Counted from the stretch's first letter, positions 17,193 through 26,610 are shown. The stretch is DNA of 64,000 nt from Streptomyces sp. SAI-135 (GCF_029893805.1 NZ_JARXYP010000002.1:434001-498000), one strand, 5' to 3'. The notes: generated by a model from the letters alone, not told the origin. Translations and numbers: made by a program.

Positions 17193-17241
17193 GATTAATT
17201 TAGTAATTAATCTTGACGGGCCCCCACACCACCTGCAAGAT
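17193..17241 (+). promoter_or_regulatory. Promoter and AT-rich operator 3 of the GH27 gene
   Basis: GATTAATTTAGTAATTAATC (17193-17212) is a perfect palindrome of 8-bp arms around TAGT. It is immediately followed by TTGACG (17213-17218), a 17-bp spacer and CAAGAT (17236-17241). Overlap with the -35 box suggests repression. Confidence 0.65.
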
Positions 17242-17343
17242 CCTCGCAACCACCCGCAGGCACGCGGACCGCGACCGGTCCCACGTACCCCGCCGCGCGA
17301 TCGCGACGGTCCGGCAGCCTGATCGGACAACGAAGGATCCGAC

Positions 17344-19425
17344 GTGAAACGACATCTCACCGTCCTCCTGGCCCTGCTGACCACGCTGCTGGCCGTGCAG
17401 GCCCCCGCCCACGCCACTCCCCCGCGCGGCGACGACGCCGTCTCGACGTCGGCATCCGCACAGATTCTGAGCCCGACGCCCTACATGGGCTGGAACACCT
17501 ACTACGCACTCGGCGGCGACCCCACCGCGGCGGAAATCGAGTCGACCGCCGACTTCCTCGTCAGCAGCGGCCTGCGCGACGCCGGTTACAAGTACGTCTG
17601 GATCGACGGCAACTGGGCCGCCCCCACCCCGCGCAGCGCGGCCGGGGACCTGGTCCCCAACCCCGCCCAGTTCCCCGACGGGATGAAGCCCCTCGTCGAC
17701 TACATCCATTCCAAGGGCCTCAAGGCCGGCATCTACACCGACGCCGGCCCCTACATCCCCGGCAAATGCGGGCTCGGCAGCCACGGCTACTACCAGCGCG
17801 ACGCCGACCAGTTCGCCGCCTGGAAGTTCGACGCCGTCAAGGTGGACTACCTCTGCGGCATCGCCGCCGACCTCGACCCGAAGACCGTGTACACCGAGTT
17901 CGCCAAGGCGCTGCGGAACAACGCCAGCGGACGCCCCATGATCTTCAACCTCTGCAACCCCGTCACCTCCCCGGACTGGGGCAACTACCCCGAGGAGCAG
18001 CAGTCAACGTACTCCTGGTCCTACGCACCGGCCATCGCCCAGTCCTGGCGCACCTACACAGACGTCGGATTCGTCGGTGAGATCAAGTTCAAGGACGTAC
18101 TGCGCAACTACGACGCCAACGCGCGGCACCCCGAGGCGGCCGGCCCGGGACACTTCAACGACCCTGACTACCTCGGACCCGAACTCGGCATGAGCGACGA
18201 GGAGTTCCGCACCCAGATGACGCTCTGGTCGGTCGCCGCCGCGCCGCTGGTGATCGGCAGCGACATCCGCAGACTCAGCAAGACCTCGCTCGACATCCTC
18301 GACGACCCCGACGTCCTTGCCATCAACCAGGACAGCGCCGGAGTCCAGGCCGTCCGCGTCGGTCCGGCCGGCACGACGGAGACCTGGGTCAAGCGGCTCG
18401 CGAACGGCGACCGGGCCGTGGTGCTGCTCAACCGCGGCGACAGCCCGGCGACCCTGACCACGAAGGCGTCCTCGGTCGGCCTGAGCGGAAGCCGGTTCAC
18501 CCTGAAGAACGCCTGGACCGACCGGGTCACCGAGAGCGCCGGCACGATCAGCGCCGCCGTCCCGGCCCACGGCGCGGCCCTCTTCCGCGTCGCCCGGGCC
18601 ACGGGCAAGCCCGGCCTCCCGCACGTCGTCGCCGGCCTCCCCCAGGTCACGAAGGTCGGCGGCGACACCGTGCCGGCCGGCATCGCCCCCGTGATCGCCG
18701 GCGGTGACCAGGCGCAGGTCGAGGTCGACGTCCGCAACGACAGCCCGCAGCCCGTCTTCACTCCCCGCGTCGAGCTGGCCGCCCCCACCGGATGGACCGC
18801 TCGCCCGACCGGGACCGTGCCGAAACTGCTGATGCCAGGCCGCTCCGCGACCTTCACCTTCACGCTCACCCTGCCGGACACCGCGGCACCGGGCAGCGCC
18901 ACCCTGGCCGCGACCACCACCTACGAGACCACCGGCAAGCAGCGTCTGCGGCAGGAGACGGCCACGACGCTCGTGGTGGCGCCGGCGCCACCGCACGGCG
19001 ACGTCGCCCTGTCCCACCACGACTGGATCAGCGCCACCAGCGGATGGATGACCCCGACCGTCGACCGCAGCGTAGGCGGCTGGACGCCGATCAGCATGCT
19101 CGGCCAGGAACACCCCACCGGTATCGGCGTCGCATCCCCCTCCACCATCCGCTACTACCTCGGCGACCGCTGCACCCGGCTGACGGCCACCGTCGGCATC
19201 GACGACGCGGTCCGCAACGTCGGTCCGGAAGGCGGCACCTCGACGTTCCAGGTGCTCGGTGACGGCAAGGTGCTGTTCGACAGCGGAGTCCTCAACCGCG
19301 ACGGCACCCGCCAGGCCGACGTCGACCTCACCGGCGTCCGCGTCCTGGACCTGGTGGTCGGCGACGCCGGGGACGGCGGCTACAACGACCGCGCGGACTG
19401 GGCCGGCTTGGACGCCAGCTGCTGA
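17344..19425 (+). CDS. Secreted GH27 alpha-galactosidase with NEW3 and NPCBM domains
   Basis: A 693-residue exported enzyme. Signal peptide residues 1-24 end in AHA. The GH27 barrel spans about 45-335: MGWNTYYALGGD near the start, nucleophile Asp168 in KFDAVKVDYLCG, and acid/base Asp in HFNDPDYLG (273/275). A beta domain covers 340-415, a NEW3 (alpha-galactosidase-associated) domain about 455-545, and an NPCBM carbohydrate-binding domain about 552-693 (ending DRADWAGLDASC). It releases galactose or short alpha-galactosides outside the cell for the divergently encoded importer. Some GH27 enzymes act on beta-L-arabinopyranosides; the galactonate genes next door favour galactose. GTG start with GAAGGA upstream. 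Confidence 0.92.
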   Translation: MKRHLTVLLALLTTLLAVQAPAHATPPRGDDAVSTSASAQILSPTPYMGWNTYYALGGDPTAAEIESTADFLVSSGLRDAGYKYVWIDGNWAAPTPRSAAGDLVPNPAQFPDGMKPLVDYIHSKGLKAGIYTDAGPYIPGKCGLGSHGYYQRDADQFAAWKFDAVKVDYLCGIAADLDPKTVYTEFAKALRNNASGRPMIFNLCNPVTSPDWGNYPEEQQSTYSWSYAPAIAQSWRTYTDVGFVGEIKFKDVLRNYDANARHPEAAGPGHFNDPDYLGPELGMSDEEFRTQMTLWSVAAAPLVIGSDIRRLSKTSLDILDDPDVLAINQDSAGVQAVRVGPAGTTETWVKRLANGDRAVVLLNRGDSPATLTTKASSVGLSGSRFTLKNAWTDRVTESAGTISAAVPAHGAALFRVARATGKPGLPHVVAGLPQVTKVGGDTVPAGIAPVIAGGDQAQVEVDVRNDSPQPVFTPRVELAAPTGWTARPTGTVPKLLMPGRSATFTFTLTLPDTAAPGSATLAATTTYETTGKQRLRQETATTLVVAPAPPHGDVALSHHDWISATSGWMTPTVDRSVGGWTPISMLGQEHPTGIGVASPSTIRYYLGDRCTRLTATVGIDDAVRNVGPEGGTSTFQVLGDGKVLFDSGVLNRDGTRQADVDLTGVRVLDLVVGDAGDGGYNDRADWAGLDASC

Positions 19426-19459
19426 ACCGGACGGTGGGGCCGCCCCGCTGAACCGGACG

Positions 19460-19504
19460 GGCAGGGCCGCCCCGTCGAAGCGATCGCGCGGGGCGGCCCC
19501 TGCC
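19460..19504 (+). terminator. Terminator of the GH27 gene
   Basis: GGCAGGGCCGCCCCG (19460-19474) pairs with CGGGGCGGCCCCTGCC (19489-19504), one bulged base, about 35 bases past the stop. Confidence 0.75.
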
Positions 19505-19661
19505 GGAGGCGAGCAGGACATTCCGCGGGGAAGAGCGGCCCCGGGAGAGCCACGCCGCTGGTCGGGGGCCGTCGGTGATGTCTGTCAGACCTGCCGTGTC
19601 ACGCCGGGCCGCCTCGACCTCGTCCAGACGCTTGGCCAGGGCCGCGGCATCAGCGGAGGTG

Positions 19662-19830
19662 GTCTCCGGGCAAGGCGTGGGTGAAGCTGACGTTCGTGCA
19701 GGTGCAGGGAGAGGGCGACGGGTGCTGCGTGTCCGGCCTCGCCCGTGCCGTATCCCACCATGGTCGTCCAGCTGTCCGGGGCCGGGGTCGCACCAAGTGC
19801 TTGAGGACTACATCACCTTCGCGGACGAGT
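19662..19830 (+). pseudogene. Degenerate fragment of a DUF4232 lipoprotein gene
   Basis: From 19669 the + strand reads GKAWVKLTFVQVQGEGDG, nearly identical to the C-terminal part of the intact DUF4232 lipoprotein at 43804-44493 (GRAWVKLTFVQVQGEGDG). DNA similarity continues to about 19830 through deletions that break the frame (for example TATCCCACCATGGTCGTCC against TATCCCACGATGGTCGTCC). There is no start, signal peptide or N-terminal half. It is a broken partial copy of this gene or of a close paralogue. Confidence 0.75.
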
Positions 19831-19933
19831 CCCGAGCGCGAAGGGGCCCCCTCGCTCCCCTGTCGCGGGCCCCCGGCTGCGGGCGACGCGAGCATGCGCC
19901 GTGCTACGGGTACGAGGCCGCTCTTGGCACCGT

Positions 19934-21580
19934 TCAGGACACCAACAGCCTCGTCACCTCGCGTAGTTGGTCGTGCGCCGCCACTAGGGCGACCGCACGC
20001 TTTGGAGGGGGTACGTCGGGGTAGCAGGCGGCCCGCAGCAGGTATTCGGCGAGCATGGCATGCCACTCCCAGGCTCGGTCCGGCTCGGCGGCGTCCGGAC
20101 AAACCGAAGCGAGGTTCGTAGCCAGCCATGACAAAGCCACCACCGCCGCCGGGCCGGGCGAAACGGCATCGGTCGGGGTCGCGAGCGTGCGTCGGCCCAG
20201 GCACAGAGCCAACTCCCGCCAAGCCCGGAAGCGGGTGAAGAACATCGATTCCACACCCGAGTCCACCGACCTCATCAGCAGGTCGACACCAAACCTCGCC
20301 GCGTCGGCAGCCCAGTTCAGCCGTGCGAAAGCGCTGGTGTCGATGAGGACTGGTGTCGGATGGCGGCCCTGGCAGATCAACACGTTTCCACCGTGCAGAT
20401 CACCGTGGACGAATGTGGTCGATGACGGCCGGCCCAACTCGCTCAGGGGCACGCCCAGCGGCCTGCCCTCTTCCAGGAACGACTTCAACTCCCTCGTCAG
20501 CTCTTTCAGATCCGACAATCCGCCACCATCGGGTCGAAGCAGCGCAGGCGAGAGCTGCTCCAAGGCCTCAAGCACCCGACGCCGCCGCAGCGGTCGAAAC
20601 TGCAGCAGCTTGGTCAGCGGTGGGCCCACCTCACGGTTCTCGACGTGCGCGGCCCGCAGTCCCTCCCCGAACAGCTTGATCATCACATCTGCGACGTCCG
20701 CCTCGCCGGGACCGGCCGCCAACCAGTCTCGCAACGTGGTGGCGTGGTCGGGCAACGGGGCTCCGAGCGCGTACCAGCCGTTGACCGGGCCGACGGGTCG
20801 GTCCGGGCGCTGCCTGATCAACAGCAAGGCCGGAAACACCTTTGCGGCTCTGGCGTTCTGCTCCGCCTCATGCACAAGACCCTGATGGTCCCGGGAGGCT
20901 TTGAGTACATGGCGCCGCACGGGACTGCCCGGAGTCGTCGCAGCTACTGAGCAGACGACTGCTCCGGACGCTCCAGGCGTGAGGTACGTGAGACGCATGC
21001 TCGCCGTCTCGGTCCCTTCCGCCTCAAGGATCCTGCTGTAGAGCTGGGACAAGGTGGGTTCACCGACCTCGTCGATGATCGACTGGACGGCGGGGTCCTC
21101 CGCGTCCGCGTCGACTTGGATGGTGCACACGGTGCCGTTGTTCAGCAGATGCTCGCGTACGGCCTTCACGATCGCGGCCGGACTGTTGTCGAGCGACCCC
21201 TGGGTGAACTCGTAACGGCGGAAGACGTGATGCGCCCCTGAGCGTCGCGCGCGGTCGAACAGATCGGGCATCGACTCATCGCCGGAACTCACGGCGATGA
21301 TATAGGTACGGTCCGAGCGTTCCCTGGCCTCGGTGATGAGTTCCAGGCCGCGTGGCTCGATGAGATCGGGGAGGTCTTCCCGTGCGAAGAGCAGGTCGAC
21401 GAGGACGACGTCGTAAGGCGGGTCCGCCAGCCGGATGCATTCCTGTCCCTCGTCAGGCTCGGTCTTCGTCTCCCAGCGCACCTGCCAGCCGAACTTCTCG
21501 AAGTGGGTGTTGAGCCGTGCCGTCGAACGCCGTTGGTTTCGCTCTTCGTCGTCGACCATCAGCCCTCGGATGACCTGCAT
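19934..21580 (-). CDS. Receiver-domain / phosphotransferase-kinase fusion
   Basis: A 548-residue protein. Residues 1-145 form a response-regulator-like receiver: acidic pair Asp10-Asp11 (LMVDDEERN), candidate phospho-acceptor Asp62 (YDVVLVDLLF) and Ser98/99. The usual lysine of the KP motif appears to be replaced (FRRYEF). Residues 190-548 form an aminoglycoside-phosphotransferase-type kinase: loop GASGA (203-207), ATP lysine Lys226, catalytic HGDLHGGN (391-398) and metal Asp413 (VLIDTSAF). All key kinase residues are present, so it may be active on a protein or small molecule. Its ATG is 2 bp past the stop of the 1598-residue protein, so the two work together. I know no characterised protein with this architecture. 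Confidence 0.85.
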   Translation of the reverse strand: MQVIRGLMVDDEERNQRRSTARLNTHFEKFGWQVRWETKTEPDEGQECIRLADPPYDVVLVDLLFAREDLPDLIEPRGLELITEARERSDRTYIIAVSSGDESMPDLFDRARRSGAHHVFRRYEFTQGSLDNSPAAIVKAVREHLLNNGTVCTIQVDADAEDPAVQSIIDEVGEPTLSQLYSRILEAEGTETASMRLTYLTPGASGAVVCSVAATTPGSPVRRHVLKASRDHQGLVHEAEQNARAAKVFPALLLIRQRPDRPVGPVNGWYALGAPLPDHATTLRDWLAAGPGEADVADVMIKLFGEGLRAAHVENREVGPPLTKLLQFRPLRRRRVLEALEQLSPALLRPDGGGLSDLKELTRELKSFLEEGRPLGVPLSELGRPSSTTFVHGDLHGGNVLICQGRHPTPVLIDTSAFARLNWAADAARFGVDLLMRSVDSGVESMFFTRFRAWRELALCLGRRTLATPTDAVSPGPAAVVALSWLATNLASVCPDAAEPDRAWEWHAMLAEYLLRAACYPDVPPPKRAVALVAAHDQLREVTRLLVS

Positions 21581-21582
21581 GC

Positions 21583-24500
21583 TCAGGCCCCCTCCCACAA
21601 CCGCAGTGTCAGGAGCGTCTCGAACGTCCACTCCCCGTCGTCGTGAACTGCCTGCCCAGTGAGAGAGGCCCCGAACGGCCGCAGCTTGGCATCCAGTGTG
21701 CGCAGGCCCTGGCCGGGCGAGGAACTGGGCCGTGTCCCGCTTGTTCGCAACCGGACGCGCGCCGTACCGGAGGTCTCGTTCATCCGGATGACCTCGAGTC
21801 GGCACTCTGCACCGGGCACCCGATGACGCCGGGCGTTGTCCAGCACGTGATCTATCGCGTCGTGCAGCAAAGGCGCAGGGCAGAACACCTCCGTTTCGGT
21901 CGCCGAGGCCGGCAGCGCCACATGGATGTCGGACACAGGCGCGCTCTGCAGGGTGCCTAACACGGGTTCCAGCATGGTCGGCGCCGAGGAGACCAGGTCG
22001 ACGACGAGTGCCCGCTTCCCGGTCTCCGGCAGATGGGTGGCCAGGAACATCCTGTACCACCAGTCGAGCCTGTCGAGCAGTTCGTTGCGCGTGAGCTGCC
22101 AGTCCAGGTCGTCCACACGCCGCGGCCCGCGCAGCAGGCGGTCCAGGCGTTCGGTGACCTCGCTGAGCGCGGAGATGCCGCTGGACAGCAGTCGCATCAG
22201 CCGTTCGTGCTCGCGCCTGCCGAATTGGTCGTCCACGTACTCGCCCGCCAGGATGTGCCGCAGCACCGGCAGGCACACCAGGGCCCGCTCGGCTAGATGC
22301 CGCTTGCACGTCTCCCAGTCAGAACGAGCGTCCTGGGTGGCGCGCTGCGAGGGCGCGGCGTCCTCCAGATCCTCGACGTAGTCACGCACGCGCAGCAGGC
22401 CGGAGTCCAGGCGATGCCGCATCACCGCGTGCCCCAGGTCCTCCCTCAGGTGTTCCCACGCCTTCTGCGGATCATCGGGTTTGGGCCGTGCCTTGTGGTC
22501 AGCGATGGTGATCAACTGCTGCACCACGTGCAGATGTTCGTCGGCCAGCCCGGGCGAGTCCGATGTGCGCTGCTCCTCCAGTGATTTGCGGCAGCGCAGC
22601 AGACTCTCACGCAACCGTGAGAGATCGATCGGCGAGTCGTGGGGCGGGCGCTGCAACAGCCGGTAGCACTCCAGGAACATCTGATCCACGAGCAGCGGCT
22701 CGTCCAGGGCCAGGGCCAGCAAGCGCGGAAGCACCTCGGTCAGCTGTTGCGGTGTGGTGGCCGCGAGCACCATCAGCGCTTGAACACGCAACCACGGAGA
22801 GACGTTGGCCGACTTACCAAGACCTGCCACACAAAGCCGCGCCAGCAGATCTCGTCCCACCGTGAAGCGCAGCGGGGGCAGTTTGAGCCACTGCTGCTCA
22901 GCGGCCAGTAGGCGCAGCAGGTTGACTCGGCTGAACTCCTCGCCGGGAGCGGTGTCGTCGAGGAGGGCGCGCAGTTGGTCCACGACACGTTGCCGGGAGC
23001 CGGTGTCCCGCAGGGCCTGGCGCAGCAGCGCGCGCCAGCGGATGTAGTCGATCACGTCGTCGGAAATGATCGGCACGGCGAACAGGTCCGCGGCCGCACT
23101 GCTGAACACTTCCTCCCTACGGCGCGGACGCAGCAGTTCACGCAGCTGAGCAGCATGTCGACGCAGCCGGTCGGGAGCCGCCGTGTCGTCCTGCACACGC
23201 ATGCGGGTGGCGCAGATCGCGCAGTCGTGCGGGGGTTCGCCCGGAATGCTGCTGGCGCTCACGAAGCGTACGACGGTCGGCACGGGACCTCCCCCGCCGG
23301 TCGGCACCACCGCCTGGAGCATGCGAAGGGCAGCGGCTTCCTGGTGTTCGAGCCTGTCCAGGAGGACGACGGCGACGACCGCCGCGGCACCGCTCGCGGC
23401 TGCCAGCCGGATCATCTGCTGCAGCGTCGTGCCGGTCGTCGTTCGCCCGTCCAGGACAACGACGGTCTGGCCCACAGATTCGTGCCGCACGGCGGTTGGA
23501 AAGATCCATTGGTTCCGTGCAACCCCGCGCGGCACTGCGACCAACTGCCCGACTTCGTGATCGAGTTCGCGCAGACGTCGGTGCACGGCTACGGGAAGCC
23601 TGCTGTCGTAGGAGTTGTCCGGTGTGCCCGCGTACCACAGTTGCAGTGGCCGTCGGCCGGCTGGTCCGGGCACCTCCTGCACGGTCGCCACAGCCTCGCG
23701 CAGCACCTCGAGGAGGATGTCCGTGATTTTCGCACCCGTCTCCGGGTGCCGCAGCGCACGGTCGAGGTGCAGCATGGCGCTCGAGTGCGAGCGCGGTCCG
23801 GCCAGATGCCCCAGGGAAAGCGTGTCGGGGGCGCCGGTACACAGGCGCAAGAAGTCGATTTCGGAGATGCGCGGGGGTTCCGGAGGGGAGGGAACCACGG
23901 GGTGACGCAGTATCGGGTCGATGTCCACAACGTCAAGGCCTGCGTCAGTGGAAGGCGGGGTACGGCCGTCCACGGCGTAGATGTCGATGGAGACATCGGT
24001 AAGGGAGACCACAGGAATGCTGCGGTTGAGCAGTTGGATGTCCCGGCGCTCCGGCCGGGCGTCCACGACACATGCGATGACGGCGGGTTCCGCTCCGGCC
24101 GCCGCGACGGCGGCCGCGGCCCTGCGAGTGGTGTTCTCGGTCGAGAGAAGATCAGTGATGAGCACCACGCGTTCGCCGGCCTGGACCCGCTCGCTCGGGT
24201 TCAGGCCTTCCAGGTCGAGTTCGCCGGGCATGGCGTGATGTCGGCCGCCGAGCGCGAGGCTCTCACTGAGCCGGGCCGCAAGGAGCCGTGGTGCCGCCGA
24301 GACGTGAGCCACCATCGTGGGCGGCTCGCCTTTGCCTCGTCCGGCCAGTACCTGCTCCACCTTACGAGCCAGCACATATGCGGCCGTGGCAGTGCCGATC
24401 GTCGCCGTCAGCATCTTCGCCGAGTCGACCCAGCGCCGGGTGATCCGCAGGCCGGGCGTACGAAACAGGCCTCTGGCCACGCCCTCGTCCTCACCCCCCT

Positions 24501-26379
24501 CCTCCACCACCTCGGCCAACTGGCTCTGCACCTCTCGCTGGAGGGTTCGCAGGACGCCGTGCGGAGACAGGACGAGAGAGACCTGTCCGCCGGACACGTC
24601 GACGAGCCCGGGGCACCGGTCCAGCATCCTCCACAGTTCCGCCCCCGGTTCTCCGCCGGCCGCCGTCCACCGCCGCATCGCTGCCTCCACTGCCATCACG
24701 CCGCCGTTCCGGCTCAGCTCACGCAGGACGGCACGCAGAGGGATCGAGCCGCCGTACCAGATCGGTGAGCCGTAACAGCCGTGCACCAGGATCGGGCTGG
24801 ACAGCACAGCCGCTCCGCTGTGGTGTTCGGCGTGCAATCCGGTCACACTGAGGTCGAGGATCTTGGGGTCCGCGTCGGGGAAAAGCACCGCGACAGCGGT
24901 GAGATCCGCGAGTGTGCCCGCGACGCCGAGGGCAGACGTGAGTGCGCTCTGAAGGCCCGACCGGCTCAGGTGGTCCGTGTCCCGGAGGGACATCGACAGC
25001 ACGACGCCGCCCACCGACGGGTCACGTGCCGCTTCCCGAGCGGCCGACAGGAGGTTCGCCCGCCCCGTCTCACCGAGTCCGCCTACCGGATCGAACATGC
25101 AACGCACCCAACGCAGTTGCCGTCCAGTCGCCGCCTCCGGGCGGTCGACCCAGGACAGCGGGTTGCGGTGCGACTTCGGATCGGTGAGTACCTGTACCTC
25201 GTGCAGAGTGCCGGGGGCGCGGCTGAGTCCGCTCTCCGCGATGGCGAACTGGCTGTCCGACTCCGTGTAAACGAGCCCTGCCAGCGCGTCGGCGGTGCGG
25301 ACGACGACACTGCCCCCGTAGCTCTTGACCAGGTGTCTCACTCGCCACAGCCCGTGGTGCGCTCCGCGGGTGCCGTAGCTTTCCGGCGCTTCTGAACTGT
25401 GTCCGAAGGCGTAGAACACCGTGTCCTCGGCTTCGGTGAGCCGCTGACCCGACACCGGCCGTACACCGGAGGGGACACCTCGGCGCGCCTGTACCGGGTC
25501 GAGCCTGGTGACCAGGCCACTGCCCGAGTCACCCACCAGCAACCGCAGTACCTCGCTGCGGCTGATCGCGGCCAACTCGGCCAGTTCGCTGGAGGCGGGC
25601 GGCATGTCCGTGTACCGGCGGCCGTACGTCGCCGAGTCCAAGAACACCGCCCCCACGAGGGAGTGCGGAGGCCGGCCGCCGACGCCCGCGGCAGCGTGCT
25701 CAGCCACATTCGTCAGCAGTTCCATCAGTACGGTCTGGCTGAGCGCGTCAGCGTCCGGTTGCGACAGGCCGAGGTCGCGCAGCCTGGCAACGATCCCCTG
25801 GAAATCCTGGGAGACGACCAGCGCCTGCGCGTCCAGAGGCGGTAGCCAGTGGAAGGGAAGAATCCGGCGGCGCACATACGGAGATTCGTCCGGCGCTGCC
25901 GGCTTGGGTCCGAGAGTGTCATCGGCGTGCGCGAGATGTTCCACGGTCGCAGCATCGTCCAGTCTGACCGTGCCCTCCGGCCAGCGGGCCGGCACCAGCG
26001 CGTCGAGGAAGCCGACTTGACGCATGAAGTCCCGTGCGTCACCGCGCCCGCGAGCCCGCCGGGTCAGCAGTCGCTGTGCAGCAGCCCGGCTCTGCTCCTT
26101 GGACTCGATGTCCACCGGTTCGTGTGCGTCGGGCAATTCGGCCGTGGGCAGGGTGACGCGCACCGGAACGCTGTCCCGTACGGCCGCGTCCACCAGCAGC
26201 AGGCCTCGCGCCAGGGCCGACAGGTCCGCGAACTCCACACGCGAGAAGTCCAGATGGAGTCCTTGCTCCTGGATCCGCGGGGTCCAGCGTCCGTCCGCCG
26301 CGAGCGGGGCACGCCGGGACAGCAATACGTTCTCCCAGGTCGTTGGGGTCAGTCGAGGTGGGAAGCGAAGCCCTGCCAT
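21583..26379 (-). CDS. Large STAS-like / GHKL ATPase / double PRTase / GHKL protein
   Basis: A 1598-residue cytosolic protein. Residues 40-80 resemble a STAS strand-helix unit (LDFSRVEFADLSALARGLLL). Residues 210-375 form a GHKL ATPase: N box Glu220-Asn224-His228 (MELLTNVAEH), G1 VGDSGSGL and G2 GTRGAHHGLW. Residues about 660-800 look like an orotate-PRTase-type fold (RVVLITDLLSTENTT). Residues 890-1060 form a second PRTase with PRPP loop VVVLDGRTTTGTT (973-985) and a CAICATR pair. Residues 1060-1490 are helical. Residues 1500-1595 are a second GHKL-like domain (DHVLDNARRH, GQGLRTL) with a degenerate G1. AGGGAGG precedes the ATG. The domains point to nucleotide-based signalling or conflict; the actual role is unknown. 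Confidence 0.82.
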   Translation of the reverse strand: MAGLRFPPRLTPTTWENVLLSRRAPLAADGRWTPRIQEQGLHLDFSRVEFADLSALARGLLLVDAAVRDSVPVRVTLPTAELPDAHEPVDIESKEQSRAAAQRLLTRRARGRGDARDFMRQVGFLDALVPARWPEGTVRLDDAATVEHLAHADDTLGPKPAAPDESPYVRRRILPFHWLPPLDAQALVVSQDFQGIVARLRDLGLSQPDADALSQTVLMELLTNVAEHAAAGVGGRPPHSLVGAVFLDSATYGRRYTDMPPASSELAELAAISRSEVLRLLVGDSGSGLVTRLDPVQARRGVPSGVRPVSGQRLTEAEDTVFYAFGHSSEAPESYGTRGAHHGLWRVRHLVKSYGGSVVVRTADALAGLVYTESDSQFAIAESGLSRAPGTLHEVQVLTDPKSHRNPLSWVDRPEAATGRQLRWVRCMFDPVGGLGETGRANLLSAAREAARDPSVGGVVLSMSLRDTDHLSRSGLQSALTSALGVAGTLADLTAVAVLFPDADPKILDLSVTGLHAEHHSGAAVLSSPILVHGCYGSPIWYGGSIPLRAVLRELSRNGGVMAVEAAMRRWTAAGGEPGAELWRMLDRCPGLVDVSGGQVSLVLSPHGVLRTLQREVQSQLAEVVEEGGEDEGVARGLFRTPGLRITRRWVDSAKMLTATIGTATAAYVLARKVEQVLAGRGKGEPPTMVAHVSAAPRLLAARLSESLALGGRHHAMPGELDLEGLNPSERVQAGERVVLITDLLSTENTTRRAAAAVAAAGAEPAVIACVVDARPERRDIQLLNRSIPVVSLTDVSIDIYAVDGRTPPSTDAGLDVVDIDPILRHPVVPSPPEPPRISEIDFLRLCTGAPDTLSLGHLAGPRSHSSAMLHLDRALRHPETGAKITDILLEVLREAVATVQEVPGPAGRRPLQLWYAGTPDNSYDSRLPVAVHRRLRELDHEVGQLVAVPRGVARNQWIFPTAVRHESVGQTVVVLDGRTTTGTTLQQMIRLAAASGAAAVVAVVLLDRLEHQEAAALRMLQAVVPTGGGGPVPTVVRFVSASSIPGEPPHDCAICATRMRVQDDTAAPDRLRRHAAQLRELLRPRRREEVFSSAAADLFAVPIISDDVIDYIRWRALLRQALRDTGSRQRVVDQLRALLDDTAPGEEFSRVNLLRLLAAEQQWLKLPPLRFTVGRDLLARLCVAGLGKSANVSPWLRVQALMVLAATTPQQLTEVLPRLLALALDEPLLVDQMFLECYRLLQRPPHDSPIDLSRLRESLLRCRKSLEEQRTSDSPGLADEHLHVVQQLITIADHKARPKPDDPQKAWEHLREDLGHAVMRHRLDSGLLRVRDYVEDLEDAAPSQRATQDARSDWETCKRHLAERALVCLPVLRHILAGEYVDDQFGRREHERLMRLLSSGISALSEVTERLDRLLRGPRRVDDLDWQLTRNELLDRLDWWYRMFLATHLPETGKRALVVDLVSSAPTMLEPVLGTLQSAPVSDIHVALPASATETEVFCPAPLLHDAIDHVLDNARRHRVPGAECRLEVIRMNETSGTARVRLRTSGTRPSSSPGQGLRTLDAKLRPFGASLTGQAVHDDGEWTFETLLTLRLWEGA

Positions 26380-26610
26380 GATCAGGAACCCTCCCTGCGC
26401 GGATGCGGCGTGCTGCGAATGTTTCTGCCCGCACAAACCATGGAATTATCCCTGTTCTACGGATACTTCGACCGCCCGCCATCATCAGAACAGTGCGTCA
26501 ACGCAGGAGCCGCCCGCTCTCAGCAGTTGCGTGTGTCCTCACTTCACAAAGCCGTGACAACTAAGCCCGTCACGAACAACCTTGAGGTGATCCCCCAGCA
26601 GGAGGAACTG

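Larger units (their letters stand above)
19426..19933. other. Gap with a terminator and decayed sequence
   Basis: Apart from the terminator at 19460-19504 and the DUF4232 fragment at 19662-19830, this gap holds a short minus-strand coding-like stretch near 19575-19660 (reads ALAKRLDEVEAARRDTAG, helical) without a start. No intact gene is seen. Confidence 0.4.

Noticed and set aside
17344..19425. GH27 enzyme as a beta-L-arabinopyranosidase
   Set aside because: Possible for the family, but it has NEW3/NPCBM rather than CBM13 domains, and the divergent operon encodes galactonate catabolism.
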